Assembly: GCF_015751905.1 (NCBI RefSeq)
Contig: NZ_JADOUF010000001.1
Span: 7,688,001-7,752,000 of the forward strand
Length of the DNA: 64,000 nt
Reading direction: 5' to 3'
Source: Longispora fulva
GTDB lineage: Bacteria; Actinomycetota; Actinomycetes; Mycobacteriales; Micromonosporaceae
In this document: positions 16,154 to 25,441 of the stretch, one piece after another
Layout of the letters: each line of letters begins with the position of its first letter
How positions within the stretch are numbered: the stretch's first letter is position 1
Notes under the pieces: model-generated
What the model was told of the DNA's origin: nothing
Databases searched by the model: none
What the model saw: only the letters and a program-made list of their open reading frames with translations
Program-made: the position numbers and the translations under genes

Positions 16154-19072
16154 ATGAGGTTCGGCATCCTCGGCCCGGTGCGGGTCTGCGGCGCTGACGG
16201 GGACTGTCCGTCCATGCAGCCCAGACAGCGCGCCGTCCTGGCGTATCTGTTGCTGCACGCCGGGCGGCCGGTGTCGGCGGACCGGCTGGTGGCGGCGATC
16301 TGGGGCGACGCCCCGCCGGTGACGGCCAGGGCCCAGGTGCAGGTGGCCATCTCCACCCTGCGGGGCGTGCTGCGCCGGGCGGGTCTCGCCGACCTGTTGG
16401 AGACCCTGCCGGCCGGCTACGCGTTGACCCCCGGGCCGGACGACTTCGACCTGGACGCGTTCACGGCGCGGGTGTCGCCGGCGGACGCCGACGCGGGGGC
16501 GCTCCGGGCGGCTCTGGGGCTGTGGCGCGGGCCGGCGCTGGGCGACGTGGCGGCCCCGTACGCCGACGCGGTCCGGACCCGGTTGGAGGACCTGCGGCTG
16601 ACCACCCGCGAACGGCTGGCGGACCGCGAACTCGACCGGGGCCGGTACCGGGAACTGGTGGTGGAGTTGACGGAGCTGGTCGCGGCGTACCCGTCGCGTG
16701 AACGTTTTCGGGAGCAGCTGATGCTCGCCCTGCACGGCTGTGGCCGGACCCGGGACGCGCTGCGCGTGGCGGACGACTTCCGCCGGCTGCTCGCCGAGGA
16801 GCACGGCCTGGACCCGCGTCCCGGGTTCGCGGCGTTGGAGGAGTCGATCCGCCGGGCGGATCCGGCGCTCGCGCCCGGGGCCGCGACCCGACCCGCGCCG
16901 GCCGCCGCCCGGCCCGCGCCGGCCCCGGCGCAGCTCCCGCCGGACGTGCTGGACTTCACCGGCCGCGCCGACCAGCTCGAACTGCTCGACGGTCTGCTGC
17001 CGGACCACGGCCGGCCGGGCGCGACGGCCGTGGTGCTGACCACGATCGCCGGCGTCGGGGGCGTGGGGAAGACGGCGTTGGCCGTGCACTGGGCGCACCG
17101 GGTCCGGCACCGGTTCCCCGACGGCCAGCTGTACCTGAACCTGCACGGTTACTCGTCGTCGACAGGCCCGTTGCGGCCGCTGGAGGCGTTGACCCGGCTG
17201 CTGCGGGCGCTGGGCGTGCCGGGTGCCCGGATCCCGACGGAGCTGGACGCGGCGGCGGGGGCGTACCGCGACCTGGTGGCGTCCCGGCGGATCGTCGTGG
17301 TGCTGGACAACGCGAACAGCCCGGAGCAGGTCCGTCCACTGTTGCCGGTCGGGCCTGGCAACCTGGCCCTGGTGACGAGCCGCGACCGGCTGGCCGGCCT
17401 GGTGGCCAGGGACGGGGCCCGCCGGATCACGCTCACCCCGCTGGGGCCGGCGGAGGCGCTGGAGCTGTTGACCCGGATCGTCGGGGCCGACCGGGTGGCG
17501 GCCGAGCCGGTGGCGGCCGCCGAGCTGGCCGTCCTGTGTGGACGTCTGCCGCTGGCGTTGCGGATCACCGCGGCCTTCCTGGTGGACCGGCCGGACACCG
17601 GGCTCGCGGCGCACGCCGCGGCGCTGCGGGAGGGCAACCGGCTGCTCGCCCTGACCGTGGTCGGCGACGAGCAGTCGTCGGTCCGGGCGGCGTTCGACCA
17701 GTCGTACGCTGCCCTCGCCGCCGACGAGGCCCGGCTGTTCCGGCTCCTCGGGGTCACCCCCGGCGCGGACCTGACCGTCGACGCCGCCGCCGCGCTGGTC
17801 GGGGTGGCGGCGCACACGGCGGAGTACCTGCTGGACCGGCTGGCCGCCGCGCACCTGGTCGAGGAGCACGCCCCGGGCAGGTACACGATGCACGACCTGG
17901 TGCGGGAGTACGCGGCGCTCAGAGCGGCGGGGGAGGCGACGGCGGACGCCCTGGGCCGCCTCGTCGACTGGTACCTCGTCGTCCTGCACGCCGCCGGTGC
18001 CCTGATCGCCCCGCAGCGCGACCGGGTCACGCTGTCCGCGCGCCACGGGCCGGCCACGCTGCCCTTCCCGCCCGACGCGCACGACGCGATGGTGTTCCTC
18101 GACGCGGAGCGGGCCAACCTGGGGCCGGTGGTCCGGCTGGCCGTCGAGCGGGGCGACGACGCGGCGGCCTACGAGCTGGCGTACCGGCTGAGGGACTTCT
18201 TCGTGAACCGGGGGCACGGCCCGGAGGCGGTGGAGATCTTCCAGCAGGCCCTGGAGGTCGCCGAACGGCTCGGGGACCCGGCGGACCTGGCGAGCGCGCA
18301 CGTCGACCTCGCGACGGTGTACCGGCAGATCGGTCGGGCCGCCGACGCCCGCTCGCACCTGCGCGAGGCCATCGAACTGCACCGCTCGACGGGTGACACC
18401 GCCGGCCTGGCCGCAGCCAACAACCTGTTCGCCGGCCTGTGCGTCACCGAGGGCCGCTACGCCGAGGCCGTCGGCCCGCTGGAGGCGGCCCTGGGGCACT
18501 TCGAGGAGACCGGCGACCTGTTCCGCGTGTCGGTGGCCCTGATCAACCTGGGGATCTGCGCCGCGGAGGGCGACAGGTCCGCCGACGCCGTCGGGTACTT
18601 CCGCCGGGCCATCGTCCTGCAACGCCGCACCGGCGACAGGCGGGGCGAGGCCATGTCGCGCAACTGCCTGGGCATCGCGCACCAGAAGCGCGGCGAGTAC
18701 GCCGAGGCCGCCGACGCGTTCGCCGACGCCCTCACGATCTGCCGGGAACTCGGCGACCTGCGCGGCGAGGGCGACGTGCACAACAGCCTCGGCGACCTGC
18801 ACCGGGTCCGTGGCGGGTACGGGCCGGCCGTGGAGCACCTGCGCCTCTCGTTAGCGATCAAGCACCGGCTGGGCGACCTGCGCCGGGCGAAGGACGACCT
18901 GGCGCTCCTCGGCGAGGTGCTGCTCCTGCTGGGCCGGCGTACGGAGGCCCGCGAACACCTGGAACAGGCCAGGGCGCTGGACGTCGACCCGGCCGGCCCC
19001 GACACGGAGGCCCGGATCGCCGCCGGGCTCGCGGCTCTTACCCCGGTGACCGACGGGCCGACCATCACCTAG
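16154..19072 (+). CDS. AfsR/SARP-family regulator with BTAD, NB-ARC and TPR domains (first of two)
   Basis: 972 aa. Residues 1-95 form an OmpR-like winged helix (MRFGILGPVRV; QRAVLAYLLLHAGRPVSADRL). Residues about 95-245 form the bacterial transcriptional activation domain (BTAD). Residues about 270-560 form an NB-ARC ATPase with Walker A GVGGVGKTALAVHWAH and a Walker B-like RIVVVLDNA. The remaining 400 residues are helical repeats of TPR type. AfsR-type proteins activate secondary-metabolite genes and are often modulated by nucleotide binding or phosphorylation. ATG 16154 follows GAGGAAGG. A close relative follows 25 nt later, and this probably reflects a duplication. Confidence 0.92.
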   Translation: MRFGILGPVRVCGADGDCPSMQPRQRAVLAYLLLHAGRPVSADRLVAAIWGDAPPVTARAQVQVAISTLRGVLRRAGLADLLETLPAGYALTPGPDDFDLDAFTARVSPADADAGALRAALGLWRGPALGDVAAPYADAVRTRLEDLRLTTRERLADRELDRGRYRELVVELTELVAAYPSRERFREQLMLALHGCGRTRDALRVADDFRRLLAEEHGLDPRPGFAALEESIRRADPALAPGAATRPAPAAARPAPAPAQLPPDVLDFTGRADQLELLDGLLPDHGRPGATAVVLTTIAGVGGVGKTALAVHWAHRVRHRFPDGQLYLNLHGYSSSTGPLRPLEALTRLLRALGVPGARIPTELDAAAGAYRDLVASRRIVVVLDNANSPEQVRPLLPVGPGNLALVTSRDRLAGLVARDGARRITLTPLGPAEALELLTRIVGADRVAAEPVAAAELAVLCGRLPLALRITAAFLVDRPDTGLAAHAAALREGNRLLALTVVGDEQSSVRAAFDQSYAALAADEARLFRLLGVTPGADLTVDAAAALVGVAAHTAEYLLDRLAAAHLVEEHAPGRYTMHDLVREYAALRAAGEATADALGRLVDWYLVVLHAAGALIAPQRDRVTLSARHGPATLPFPPDAHDAMVFLDAERANLGPVVRLAVERGDDAAAYELAYRLRDFFVNRGHGPEAVEIFQQALEVAERLGDPADLASAHVDLATVYRQIGRAADARSHLREAIELHRSTGDTAGLAAANNLFAGLCVTEGRYAEAVGPLEAALGHFEETGDLFRVSVALINLGICAAEGDRSADAVGYFRRAIVLQRRTGDRRGEAMSRNCLGIAHQKRGEYAEAADAFADALTICRELGDLRGEGDVHNSLGDLHRVRGGYGPAVEHLRLSLAIKHRLGDLRRAKDDLALLGEVLLLLGRRTEAREHLEQARALDVDPAGPDTEARIAAGLAALTPVTDGPTIT

Positions 19073-19097
19073 TCTCCTGAGGTATGGGGGTGCGGCG

Positions 19098-22000
19098 GTG
19101 ACGGTGCGTTTCGGGCTGCTTGGTCCGGTCCAACTGGTGATCCACGGTCGTTCGGTGGTGTTCTCCGCCCCCCGGCACCGTGCCGTGCTCGGCTTCCTCC
19201 TCCTCAACGCCCGCCGTCCCGTCCCGCCCGAGCGGCTGATCGACGCTATCTGGGGCGAGATGCCACCCGACCGGGCCCGGGGCCAGATCCAGGTCGCGGT
19301 GTCCGCGCTGCGCCGCACCCTCCGCGACGCCGGCGCCGAACACGTCCTGGCGACGAGACCCGCCGGGTACGTGCTGGACGTCGCCCCCGACGAGCTCGAC
19401 CTGGACCTGTTCACCACCCTCGCCGGGTCGCCCGACGCCGCCCGGCTCCGCGAGGCGCTGGACCTGTGGCGCGGGCCGGCGCTCGCCGACGTGACGGCCC
19501 CGTACGTGGAGCCGGCCCGCTCCCGGCTCACCGACCAGCGGCTGACCGTGGTCGAACGGCTCGCCGAGCTGGACCTGGCCGCCGGCCGGCACGCGCTCAT
19601 CGTGGACGAGCTGGCCGCCTGGATCGCGGAGAGTCCGTTCCGCGAGCGGCTGCACAGGCACCTGATGCTCGCCCTGCACCGCCTCGACCGCCAGCCCGAC
19701 GCCCTCGCCGTGGCCAGGGACTACCGGCGGCTGCTCGCCGACGAGCACGGCCTGGACCCCGGCCAGGAGTTCACCGACCTGGAACGCGCCATCCTCGCCG
19801 ACGACCCGGCCCTGCGCCCGGTCCCTGGTCCCGTGGCGACCCGGCCGGCCGGCCCCGCCCAGCTCCCGTCCGACGTGCCGGACTTCGTCGGCCGAGCCGA
19901 GGAGCTCGCCCGGCTCGACGAGCTGTTCGACGGCGCGGGCGCCGTCGTGATCAGCACCATCGAGGGCACGGGCGGCGTCGGCAAGACCGCACTGGCACTG
20001 CACTGGGCGCACCGGGTCCGCGACCTCTACCCCGACGGCCAGCTGTACGTGAACCTGCACGGCTACTCCGCGACGGAACCCGTGCGGCCCCTCGACGCGA
20101 TGACCGGGTTCCTGCGGGCACTCGGCGTGCCCGGAGAGGAGATCCCCGTCGACCTGGCGGAGGCGGCGGCCCTGTACCGCACCCTCCTCGCTGACCGGCG
20201 GATTCTCGTCATCCTCGACAACGCCAGCGGCCCCGACCAGGTCCGGCCGCTGCTCCCGGGCAGCCGGGGCAGCCGGGTCGTCGTCACCAGCCGCGACCGG
20301 TTGGCCGGCCTCGTCGCCCGCGACGGTGCCCGCCTCCTGGAGTTGGGCGTCCTGCCCCCGGACAAGGCGGTGGAACTGCTCACCCGGGTGCTCGGCCGGC
20401 GGCGGGTGGCCGCGGAGCCGGACGCCGTCGCCGAGCTGGCCGGGCTGTGCGGCGGCCTGCCGCTGGCTCTGCGGATCGCCGCGGCGCACCTGGTCAGCCA
20501 GCCGCGACGCGACATCGCCGGTTACAACGCCGAACTCCGGGCCGGGGACCTCCTGGCCTCGCTGGAGGTCCCCGGTGACGAACTCGCGTCGATTCGGGGC
20601 GTCTTCGGGCACTCCTATCGGGCGCTCGCCCCCGAAACGGCGCGACTCTTCCGGCTCGTCGGACTGCTCCCGGGCGCGGATCTGACGGCGGGGGCCGCGG
20701 CGGCCATGGCGGGCGTCCCGGTGGACCGGGCCATGACCCTGCTGCGGGAACTCTCCGACGCCCATCTGCTGGAGTTCGACGGCGGTGACCGGTTCGCCCC
20801 GCACGACCTGATTCGGGTGTACGCCCGGCAGTTGGCCGAGGCGACCGACGCCGACGACGACCGGCGCGCGGCCGCCGAGGCGTTGTTGCACTGGTGTCTT
20901 GCCACCTCCGACGCCGCGGCCAGGCTGCTCTACCCGCAGTTCACCCGGCTCGATCCGCCGAAGTCCGGGCATCCGGGCTTCCCGGACTCGCAGGCGGCCC
21001 TGGCGTGGTTTGAGTCGGAGCGGGGCAACCTGGTGTCCACGGTGGAGTATTTCGCCGACCGGGCTCCGCAGCCGGCCGTATGGTTGCTCGCTGACGCCAT
21101 GCGCGGCTTCCTGGCCGTCGGACAGCACACCGCGGACTGCCTGACGGTCTGTCGCACCGGGATCCGGGTCGCGGCGGCGGCTGGCGACCAGCGCGGCCAG
21201 GCGGCGTTGGAACTCAGCCTGGGCAACACGGCCCGGCACCGGGATCTCGCCGCGGTGCACTACCAGCGGGCGCTCGAGGCGGCCCGGTCGGCGGGCTGGC
21301 TCGCGGTCGAGGCGGCGGCCGAGGGAAACCTGGCCATCGGCGACGTCAACGCCGGTCGGTTGGACGCCGCGATCGAGCGGATCACCCGGGCGATGGAGAT
21401 CGCCCGACGGACCGGCCAGGTGGCCGGATCGCCGACCGACCTCTGCAAGCTGGCCCACATCCACCTCATCCAGGGCCGGCTCGCCGACGCCGCGGACCAC
21501 AGCCTGCGGGCGCTCGCGCTGTTCCGCGAGATGGGCGCGGTGAGCGGCGAGGCGAACGCCCTGCATGGCACGGGCAACGCGTACCTCCGGCTGGGGCGGT
21601 ACGAGGAGGCGCTGGAGCTGCAGACCAGGGCGGTGGAGTTGTTCGGAGAGGTGGGCCACCACTTCACCTCGGTGGCGCTCGTCGAGGTGGCCGTCGCGTG
21701 CTGCGCGCTGGGCCGGCGGGACGAGGCGGTGGCCCACGTCGAGGCAGCCCTGGCCGGGGTGCGGACCGTCGGCAACGGGATGTTGGAGGCCGACGCGCTG
21801 ATCGCCGTCGGGGACCTGGCGCGGACGCCCGTCGACGCGATGGCGGCGTACGACGCCTCGCTGACCCTGGCCAGGAAGCTGGACCTGCCGGAGACCCGGG
21901 CCGCGGCGCTGCTGGGTCTCGCGGACTCCCACGCCGTGCTCGGGGACCCGGCCCGGGCCGAGGCCCTCGCGGGGGAGGGCCTGTCCGTGGCGGTCCGACA

Positions 22001-22178
22001 CGGCTTCCGGCTCCAGGAGTGCGAGGCGAACACCCGGCTGGCCGAGTTGCGGCTGCGCGCCGGCGACCGTGAGGCGGCCGTCCGGTACTCCCGGCGCGCC
22101 GTCGAGATCCGGGAGCAGACCGGCTACCGGTTCCGTGAGGCGCGGACCATAGCGGCACTGGCCGCCAGTACCGAATAG
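19098..22178 (+). CDS. AfsR/SARP-family regulator with BTAD, NB-ARC and TPR domains (second of two)
   Basis: 1026 aa, same domain order as the preceding gene. The winged helix starts VRFGLLGPVQLVIHGR, followed by the BTAD, then NB-ARC with GTGGVGKTALALHWAH and RILVILDNAS, and C-terminal TPR-like repeats with many GRxxEAxxxxxxALAL-type helices. Long stretches around the Walker A (HRVRD...DGQLYVNLHGYS) are nearly the same in both proteins, which supports tandem duplication. GTG 19098 is used; a second GTG lies two codons on. The gap to the preceding stop is 25 nt, so the two are probably co-transcribed. The monooxygenase gene follows after 40 nt and is a candidate target or operon partner. Confidence 0.92.
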   Translation: MTVRFGLLGPVQLVIHGRSVVFSAPRHRAVLGFLLLNARRPVPPERLIDAIWGEMPPDRARGQIQVAVSALRRTLRDAGAEHVLATRPAGYVLDVAPDELDLDLFTTLAGSPDAARLREALDLWRGPALADVTAPYVEPARSRLTDQRLTVVERLAELDLAAGRHALIVDELAAWIAESPFRERLHRHLMLALHRLDRQPDALAVARDYRRLLADEHGLDPGQEFTDLERAILADDPALRPVPGPVATRPAGPAQLPSDVPDFVGRAEELARLDELFDGAGAVVISTIEGTGGVGKTALALHWAHRVRDLYPDGQLYVNLHGYSATEPVRPLDAMTGFLRALGVPGEEIPVDLAEAAALYRTLLADRRILVILDNASGPDQVRPLLPGSRGSRVVVTSRDRLAGLVARDGARLLELGVLPPDKAVELLTRVLGRRRVAAEPDAVAELAGLCGGLPLALRIAAAHLVSQPRRDIAGYNAELRAGDLLASLEVPGDELASIRGVFGHSYRALAPETARLFRLVGLLPGADLTAGAAAAMAGVPVDRAMTLLRELSDAHLLEFDGGDRFAPHDLIRVYARQLAEATDADDDRRAAAEALLHWCLATSDAAARLLYPQFTRLDPPKSGHPGFPDSQAALAWFESERGNLVSTVEYFADRAPQPAVWLLADAMRGFLAVGQHTADCLTVCRTGIRVAAAAGDQRGQAALELSLGNTARHRDLAAVHYQRALEAARSAGWLAVEAAAEGNLAIGDVNAGRLDAAIERITRAMEIARRTGQVAGSPTDLCKLAHIHLIQGRLADAADHSLRALALFREMGAVSGEANALHGTGNAYLRLGRYEEALELQTRAVELFGEVGHHFTSVALVEVAVACCALGRRDEAVAHVEAALAGVRTVGNGMLEADALIAVGDLARTPVDAMAAYDASLTLARKLDLPETRAAALLGLADSHAVLGDPARAEALAGEGLSVAVRHGFRLQECEANTRLAELRLRAGDREAAVRYSRRAVEIREQTGYRFREARTIAALAASTE

Positions 22179-22218
22179 GGATCTTTGTATTGCCAACGCC
22201 CCCCGGCGGTGGCACTCT

Positions 22219-23538
22219 GTGCCGGTGGACGATCGGGGCAATGCCGTTTGTGTGATCGGTGCCGGGTCGAGCGGCCTGGCTGCGGTGAAGAATCTGCTGG
22301 AACACGGCTTCGCCGTCGACTGCTACGACCGGGAGACCGGCATCGGCGGCGCGTGGAACATCCGGCACGACCGAAGTCCGGTGTACTCCAGCACCCACCT
22401 GATCTCGTCGAAGCCGATGACCCAGTTTCCGGACTTCCCGCTGCCCGACCACTGGCCGGACTACCCGCACCACTCCCAGCTGCTCGCCTACTTCGAGCGC
22501 TACGCCGACCATTTCGGCCTCCGCGAGCACATCTGGTTCGGCACCGAGGTGGTCTCCGCCGACCCGATCGAGAACGACCGGTGGCGGGTCCGGGTCCGGC
22601 CCTCGCACGGCGGCGGCGCGGAACGCGAACTCAGCTACGCGGCCGTCGTCGTCGCCAACGGGCACAACTCGCACCCGCGGACCCCGGCGCTGCCCGGCAT
22701 CGAGGACTTCCGGGGCAAGGTCATCCACTCCTCGTCCTACAAGGACGCCGCCGTGTTGCGCGGCAAGAAGGTGCTGGTGATCGGCGGCGGGAACACCGGC
22801 TGCGACATCGCGGTCGAGGCCGCCCAGCAGGCGGCCGGGTGCTGGCACTCGACCCGGCGCGGCTACTGGTACGCGCCGAAGTACGTCTTCGGCCGCCCCG
22901 CCGACCAGGTCAACGACGCGACCCAGTGGCTGCCGCTGCGGCTGCGGCAGTGGGCGTTCCATCGGGTGCTCCGGCTGACCGTGGGCGACCTGACCCGCTT
23001 CGGCCTGCGCAAACCCGACCACAAGGTGTACGAGACGCACCCGATCGTCAACAGCCAGCTCGTCTACTACGTCGGCCACGGCGCGATCACCCCGGTGACG
23101 GACGTGAAGCGGTTCAACGCCCGCACCGTCGAGTTCGAGGACGGCACCGAGGCGGAGCCGGACCTGGTCGTCCTGGCCACCGGCTACGCGCCCCGGTTCG
23201 AGTTCCTCGACCCCGGCATCCTCGGCGCGAACCCGCCCCGGCTGTGGTTGCACATGTTCGCCCCCCGGCATCCGACCCTGGCCGTGGCCGGGCTCGTGCA
23301 GCCGGACTCCGGCCAGTTCCCGCTGGTGCACTGGCAGACCCAGGCCATCGCCCGCTGGTTGACGCTGCGCACCACGAACCCGGAGCGCGCGGCCCAGATC
23401 TGGGCCGGCGCGGCCGACCGTGCCGAGTGGCGGTGGACGAAGGCCAAGGTCAGTGCCACGGAACGGCACTGGTTCGAGGTGTCGCACGTGACGTACCTGA
23501 AGGCCGTCGAGAGTCTGCTGAAGGAGTTGACCGCGTGA
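22219..23538 (+). CDS. Flavin-containing monooxygenase (FMO/Baeyer-Villiger type)
   Basis: 439 aa. The FAD-binding motif is CVIGAGSSGLAAVKNLLEHG. The FMO identifying sequence FxGxxxHSxxY is present as FRGKVIHSSSY. The NADPH-binding motif is VLVIGGGNTGCDIA. The C-terminal ATG-type motif is VVLATGYAPRFEF. These mark a class B flavoprotein monooxygenase that uses NADPH and oxygen to oxygenate N, S or ketone substrates; the substrate is unknown. The GTG at 22219 is a best guess, with another GTG at 22225. It sits directly after two AfsR-type regulators and overlaps the next gene by GTGA, suggesting a small regulated oxidation unit. Confidence 0.9.
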   Translation: MPVDDRGNAVCVIGAGSSGLAAVKNLLEHGFAVDCYDRETGIGGAWNIRHDRSPVYSSTHLISSKPMTQFPDFPLPDHWPDYPHHSQLLAYFERYADHFGLREHIWFGTEVVSADPIENDRWRVRVRPSHGGGAERELSYAAVVVANGHNSHPRTPALPGIEDFRGKVIHSSSYKDAAVLRGKKVLVIGGGNTGCDIAVEAAQQAAGCWHSTRRGYWYAPKYVFGRPADQVNDATQWLPLRLRQWAFHRVLRLTVGDLTRFGLRKPDHKVYETHPIVNSQLVYYVGHGAITPVTDVKRFNARTVEFEDGTEAEPDLVVLATGYAPRFEFLDPGILGANPPRLWLHMFAPRHPTLAVAGLVQPDSGQFPLVHWQTQAIARWLTLRTTNPERAAQIWAGAADRAEWRWTKAKVSATERHWFEVSHVTYLKAVESLLKELTA

Positions 23539-24098
23539 TCAGGGTCCTGCGGCAGCGCGACTGGTCCAAGCCGGTGAAGCCCGTCGCCCGGGAGGTGCGC
23601 TCGGCGCTGCCCGGCGACGACAGGTACCCGCCGCTGCTGTTCGTGGGCCGGCCGGCCGAGTTCTTCGCCGAGCACTGGCTGGACCGGTGCGCCGAACGCG
23701 GCTGGTCCGCCTACACCGTCACCCCGCGCGCCGGCCGGCTGGTCGGCGTCCGCGAGCACTGCCACGACGTCGTGCAGGTCGCGGCGTCCCTGCCCCGGCA
23801 GGCGGTGCTCGTCGGCCACGGGCCGGGCGCGCGGTGGGCGGCGGCGGCGCTGACCCGGTACCCGGCGAGGGCCGCGGTCCTGATCGACCCGCCGGCGCGG
23901 CTGCCGGACGAGGACGTGGTCGGCCCGGCGCAGGTGCTCCTGGTCGGCGCGGCCGGCCGGGCCCTGACAAAGGCCGGCGAGCACTACAAGGTGACCCCGA
24001 CCCTGCTGTCGGACCCGCGCCGCCTGACGGACCCGTCCTGGCTCTACCCGCTCGAGGGCCTGCTGGACTGGTTGGAGCAGACGATCAAACCCCGTTAG
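23535..24098 (+). CDS. Alpha/beta-hydrolase-like protein lacking catalytic residues
   Basis: 187 aa. The fold is recognisable: PPLLFVGRPAEFF at the first strand (family HG oxyanion motif replaced by GR), ERGWSAYTVTPR at the second strand, then the nucleophile elbow AVLVGHGPGARWAAAAL. The usual GHSxG is here GHGPG, so the serine is glycine. The C-terminal region where the catalytic His should lie has no obvious His. The protein is also shorter than normal (usually 250-300 aa). It is translationally coupled to the monooxygenase, so a structural or partner role is more likely than hydrolysis. The GTG start overlaps the previous TGA. Confidence 0.7.
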   Translation: MIRVLRQRDWSKPVKPVAREVRSALPGDDRYPPLLFVGRPAEFFAEHWLDRCAERGWSAYTVTPRAGRLVGVREHCHDVVQVAASLPRQAVLVGHGPGARWAAAALTRYPARAAVLIDPPARLPDEDVVGPAQVLLVGAAGRALTKAGEHYKVTPTLLSDPRRLTDPSWLYPLEGLLDWLEQTIKPR

Positions 24099-24149
24099 AC
24101 GGTTACGCCGCGCCCCTCCACCGGCGCGCGGCGGCGCGTCGGTGGAGAC

Positions 24150-24623
24150 TCAGACCCTGGCGCCCTGGTCGGGGTCGTAGTCCTCGTCGTCCCCGGGCTT
24201 GAGCAGCATCACCAGCATCACGACCGCCGAGACGATCCCGATCAGCCCGGCGAACTGGACCAGCTGGTCGGAGATCGGCAGCAGCTCCGGCCAGAACAGC
24301 AGCAGCACGCCGACCGCGAACACCAGCACCGAGGTCACGACCCGCTTCGTGGGCCGGGGCAGCGGCGGGGGCGGGGGCGGCACGTAGTGCTCGTCCTCGT
24401 CGTCGAGGTCCTCGCCGAAGGTGTCCAGGCCGTCGAGGAGGCCCTGCCCGTCCGGCTCCGGCCCGCGCGGGCTGAGGCCCGACTGGGCGGTGAGGTCGGT
24501 GAGCTCGACGGACTCGATTTCCGGTCGTTCGGGAGCGTCGGTGTGATATCCGGCGACTATCCGGGCGAACTGGGCATCCACGTCGTCCGGGTCCGGCTCG
24601 GCCCGCTCGGCGTCAGCGTTCAC
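24150..24623 (-). CDS. Conserved actinobacterial membrane protein with acidic N-terminus
   Basis: 157 aa. The first 80 residues are acidic and disordered. They are followed by HYVPPPPPPLPRPTKR, a proline-rich linker typical of this uncharacterised actinobacterial family. Two membrane segments come next (TSVLVFAVGVLLLF and LIGIVSAVVMLVMLL) and then a short acidic tail. The N-terminus is probably cytoplasmic. Function is unknown; it may scaffold at the membrane. It is convergent with the hydrolase-like gene and divergent from the PlsC gene, sharing a 131-nt region with it. Confidence 0.75.
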   Translation of the reverse strand: MNADAERAEPDPDDVDAQFARIVAGYHTDAPERPEIESVELTDLTAQSGLSPRGPEPDGQGLLDGLDTFGEDLDDEDEHYVPPPPPPLPRPTKRVVTSVLVFAVGVLLLFWPELLPISDQLVQFAGLIGIVSAVVMLVMLLKPGDDEDYDPDQGARV

Positions 24624-24754
24624 CCGTGATCCTCCGCCCCTCTGAGATCATTCGTCCACAGCATCGTGACACGTTTCCACCCTCGGGTCACAACACCCGG
24701 GACGGTTCATACGGTTGAATGGTCACCAGCTCACCCGATCGTGCGGAGGATGAT

Positions 24755-25441
24755 GTGCTCTACTGGGTGCTCAAACACCTCGTGATCGGTCCCTGGCTCT
24801 GGCTGTTCTTCTGGCCCAAGGTCGAGGGGCTGGAGAACATTCCCGACGAGGGCCCCGCGATCCTGGCGAGCAACCACCTGTCCTTCTCCGACTCGATCTT
24901 CCTGCCCCTGGTCGTGCGCCGGCGGATCACGTTCGTCGCCAAGGCGGAGTACTTCAACGGTACGGGCGTCAAGGGCTGGATCAACCGGATCTTCTTCGGC
25001 GGCACCGGCCAGATCCCGGTCGACCGCAGCGGCGGCGGCGCGGGTGCCGGCGCCCTGGAGACCGGGGCCCGGGTGCTCCGCGACGGCCACCTGTTCGGCA
25101 TCTACCCCGAGGGCACCCGTTCCCCGGACGGCCGGCTGTACCGGGGGAAGACCGGCGTCGCCCGCCTCGCCCTGGAGACCGGCGCACCGGTCGTCCCGTG
25201 CGCCATGGTGAACACCCACCTCGTCCAGCCGCCCGGCCGGATCTGGCCCCGGATCATGCGGGTCCGGATCAGGATCGGCGCGCCGCTGGACTTCTCCCGC
25301 TACGACGGCTTCGTCGGCGACCGGTTCGTCGAGCGCTCGATCACCGACGAGGTGATGTACGAGCTGATGGAGCTGTCCGGCCAGGAGTACGTGGACGTCT
25401 ACGCCGCCAAGCTCAAGAACCAGCCACCCGTAACGGTGTGA
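24755..25441 (+). CDS. 1-acylglycerol-3-phosphate acyltransferase (PlsC-like)
   Basis: About 228 aa. The catalytic motif NHLSFSD (NHxxxxD) is followed by the glycerol-phosphate-binding GTGQIPVDRS and FGIYPEGTRSPDG blocks, then GAPVVPCAM. This enzyme acylates lysophosphatidic acid to phosphatidic acid at the membrane. GTG 24755 (MLYWVLKHLV) is preferred because GGAGGA stands four bases upstream and homologues begin with this sequence. ATG 24719 would add 12 residues with no similar support. The last 29 nt overlap the convergent cyclase gene. From memory, Rv2182c occupies a similar place in the mycobacterial cluster. Confidence 0.88.
   Translation: MLYWVLKHLVIGPWLWLFFWPKVEGLENIPDEGPAILASNHLSFSDSIFLPLVVRRRITFVAKAEYFNGTGVKGWINRIFFGGTGQIPVDRSGGGAGAGALETGARVLRDGHLFGIYPEGTRSPDGRLYRGKTGVARLALETGAPVVPCAMVNTHLVQPPGRIWPRIMRVRIRIGAPLDFSRYDGFVGDRFVERSITDEVMYELMELSGQEYVDVYAAKLKNQPPVTV

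Noticed and set aside
19065-22241. Long minus-strand frame across the second AfsR-like gene
   Set aside because: Antisense shadow; the plus-strand frame has clear BTAD and NB-ARC motifs.
24719-24754. ATG 24719 as plsC start
   Set aside because: No good Shine-Dalgarno; GTG 24755 has GGAGGA at good spacing and matches family starts.
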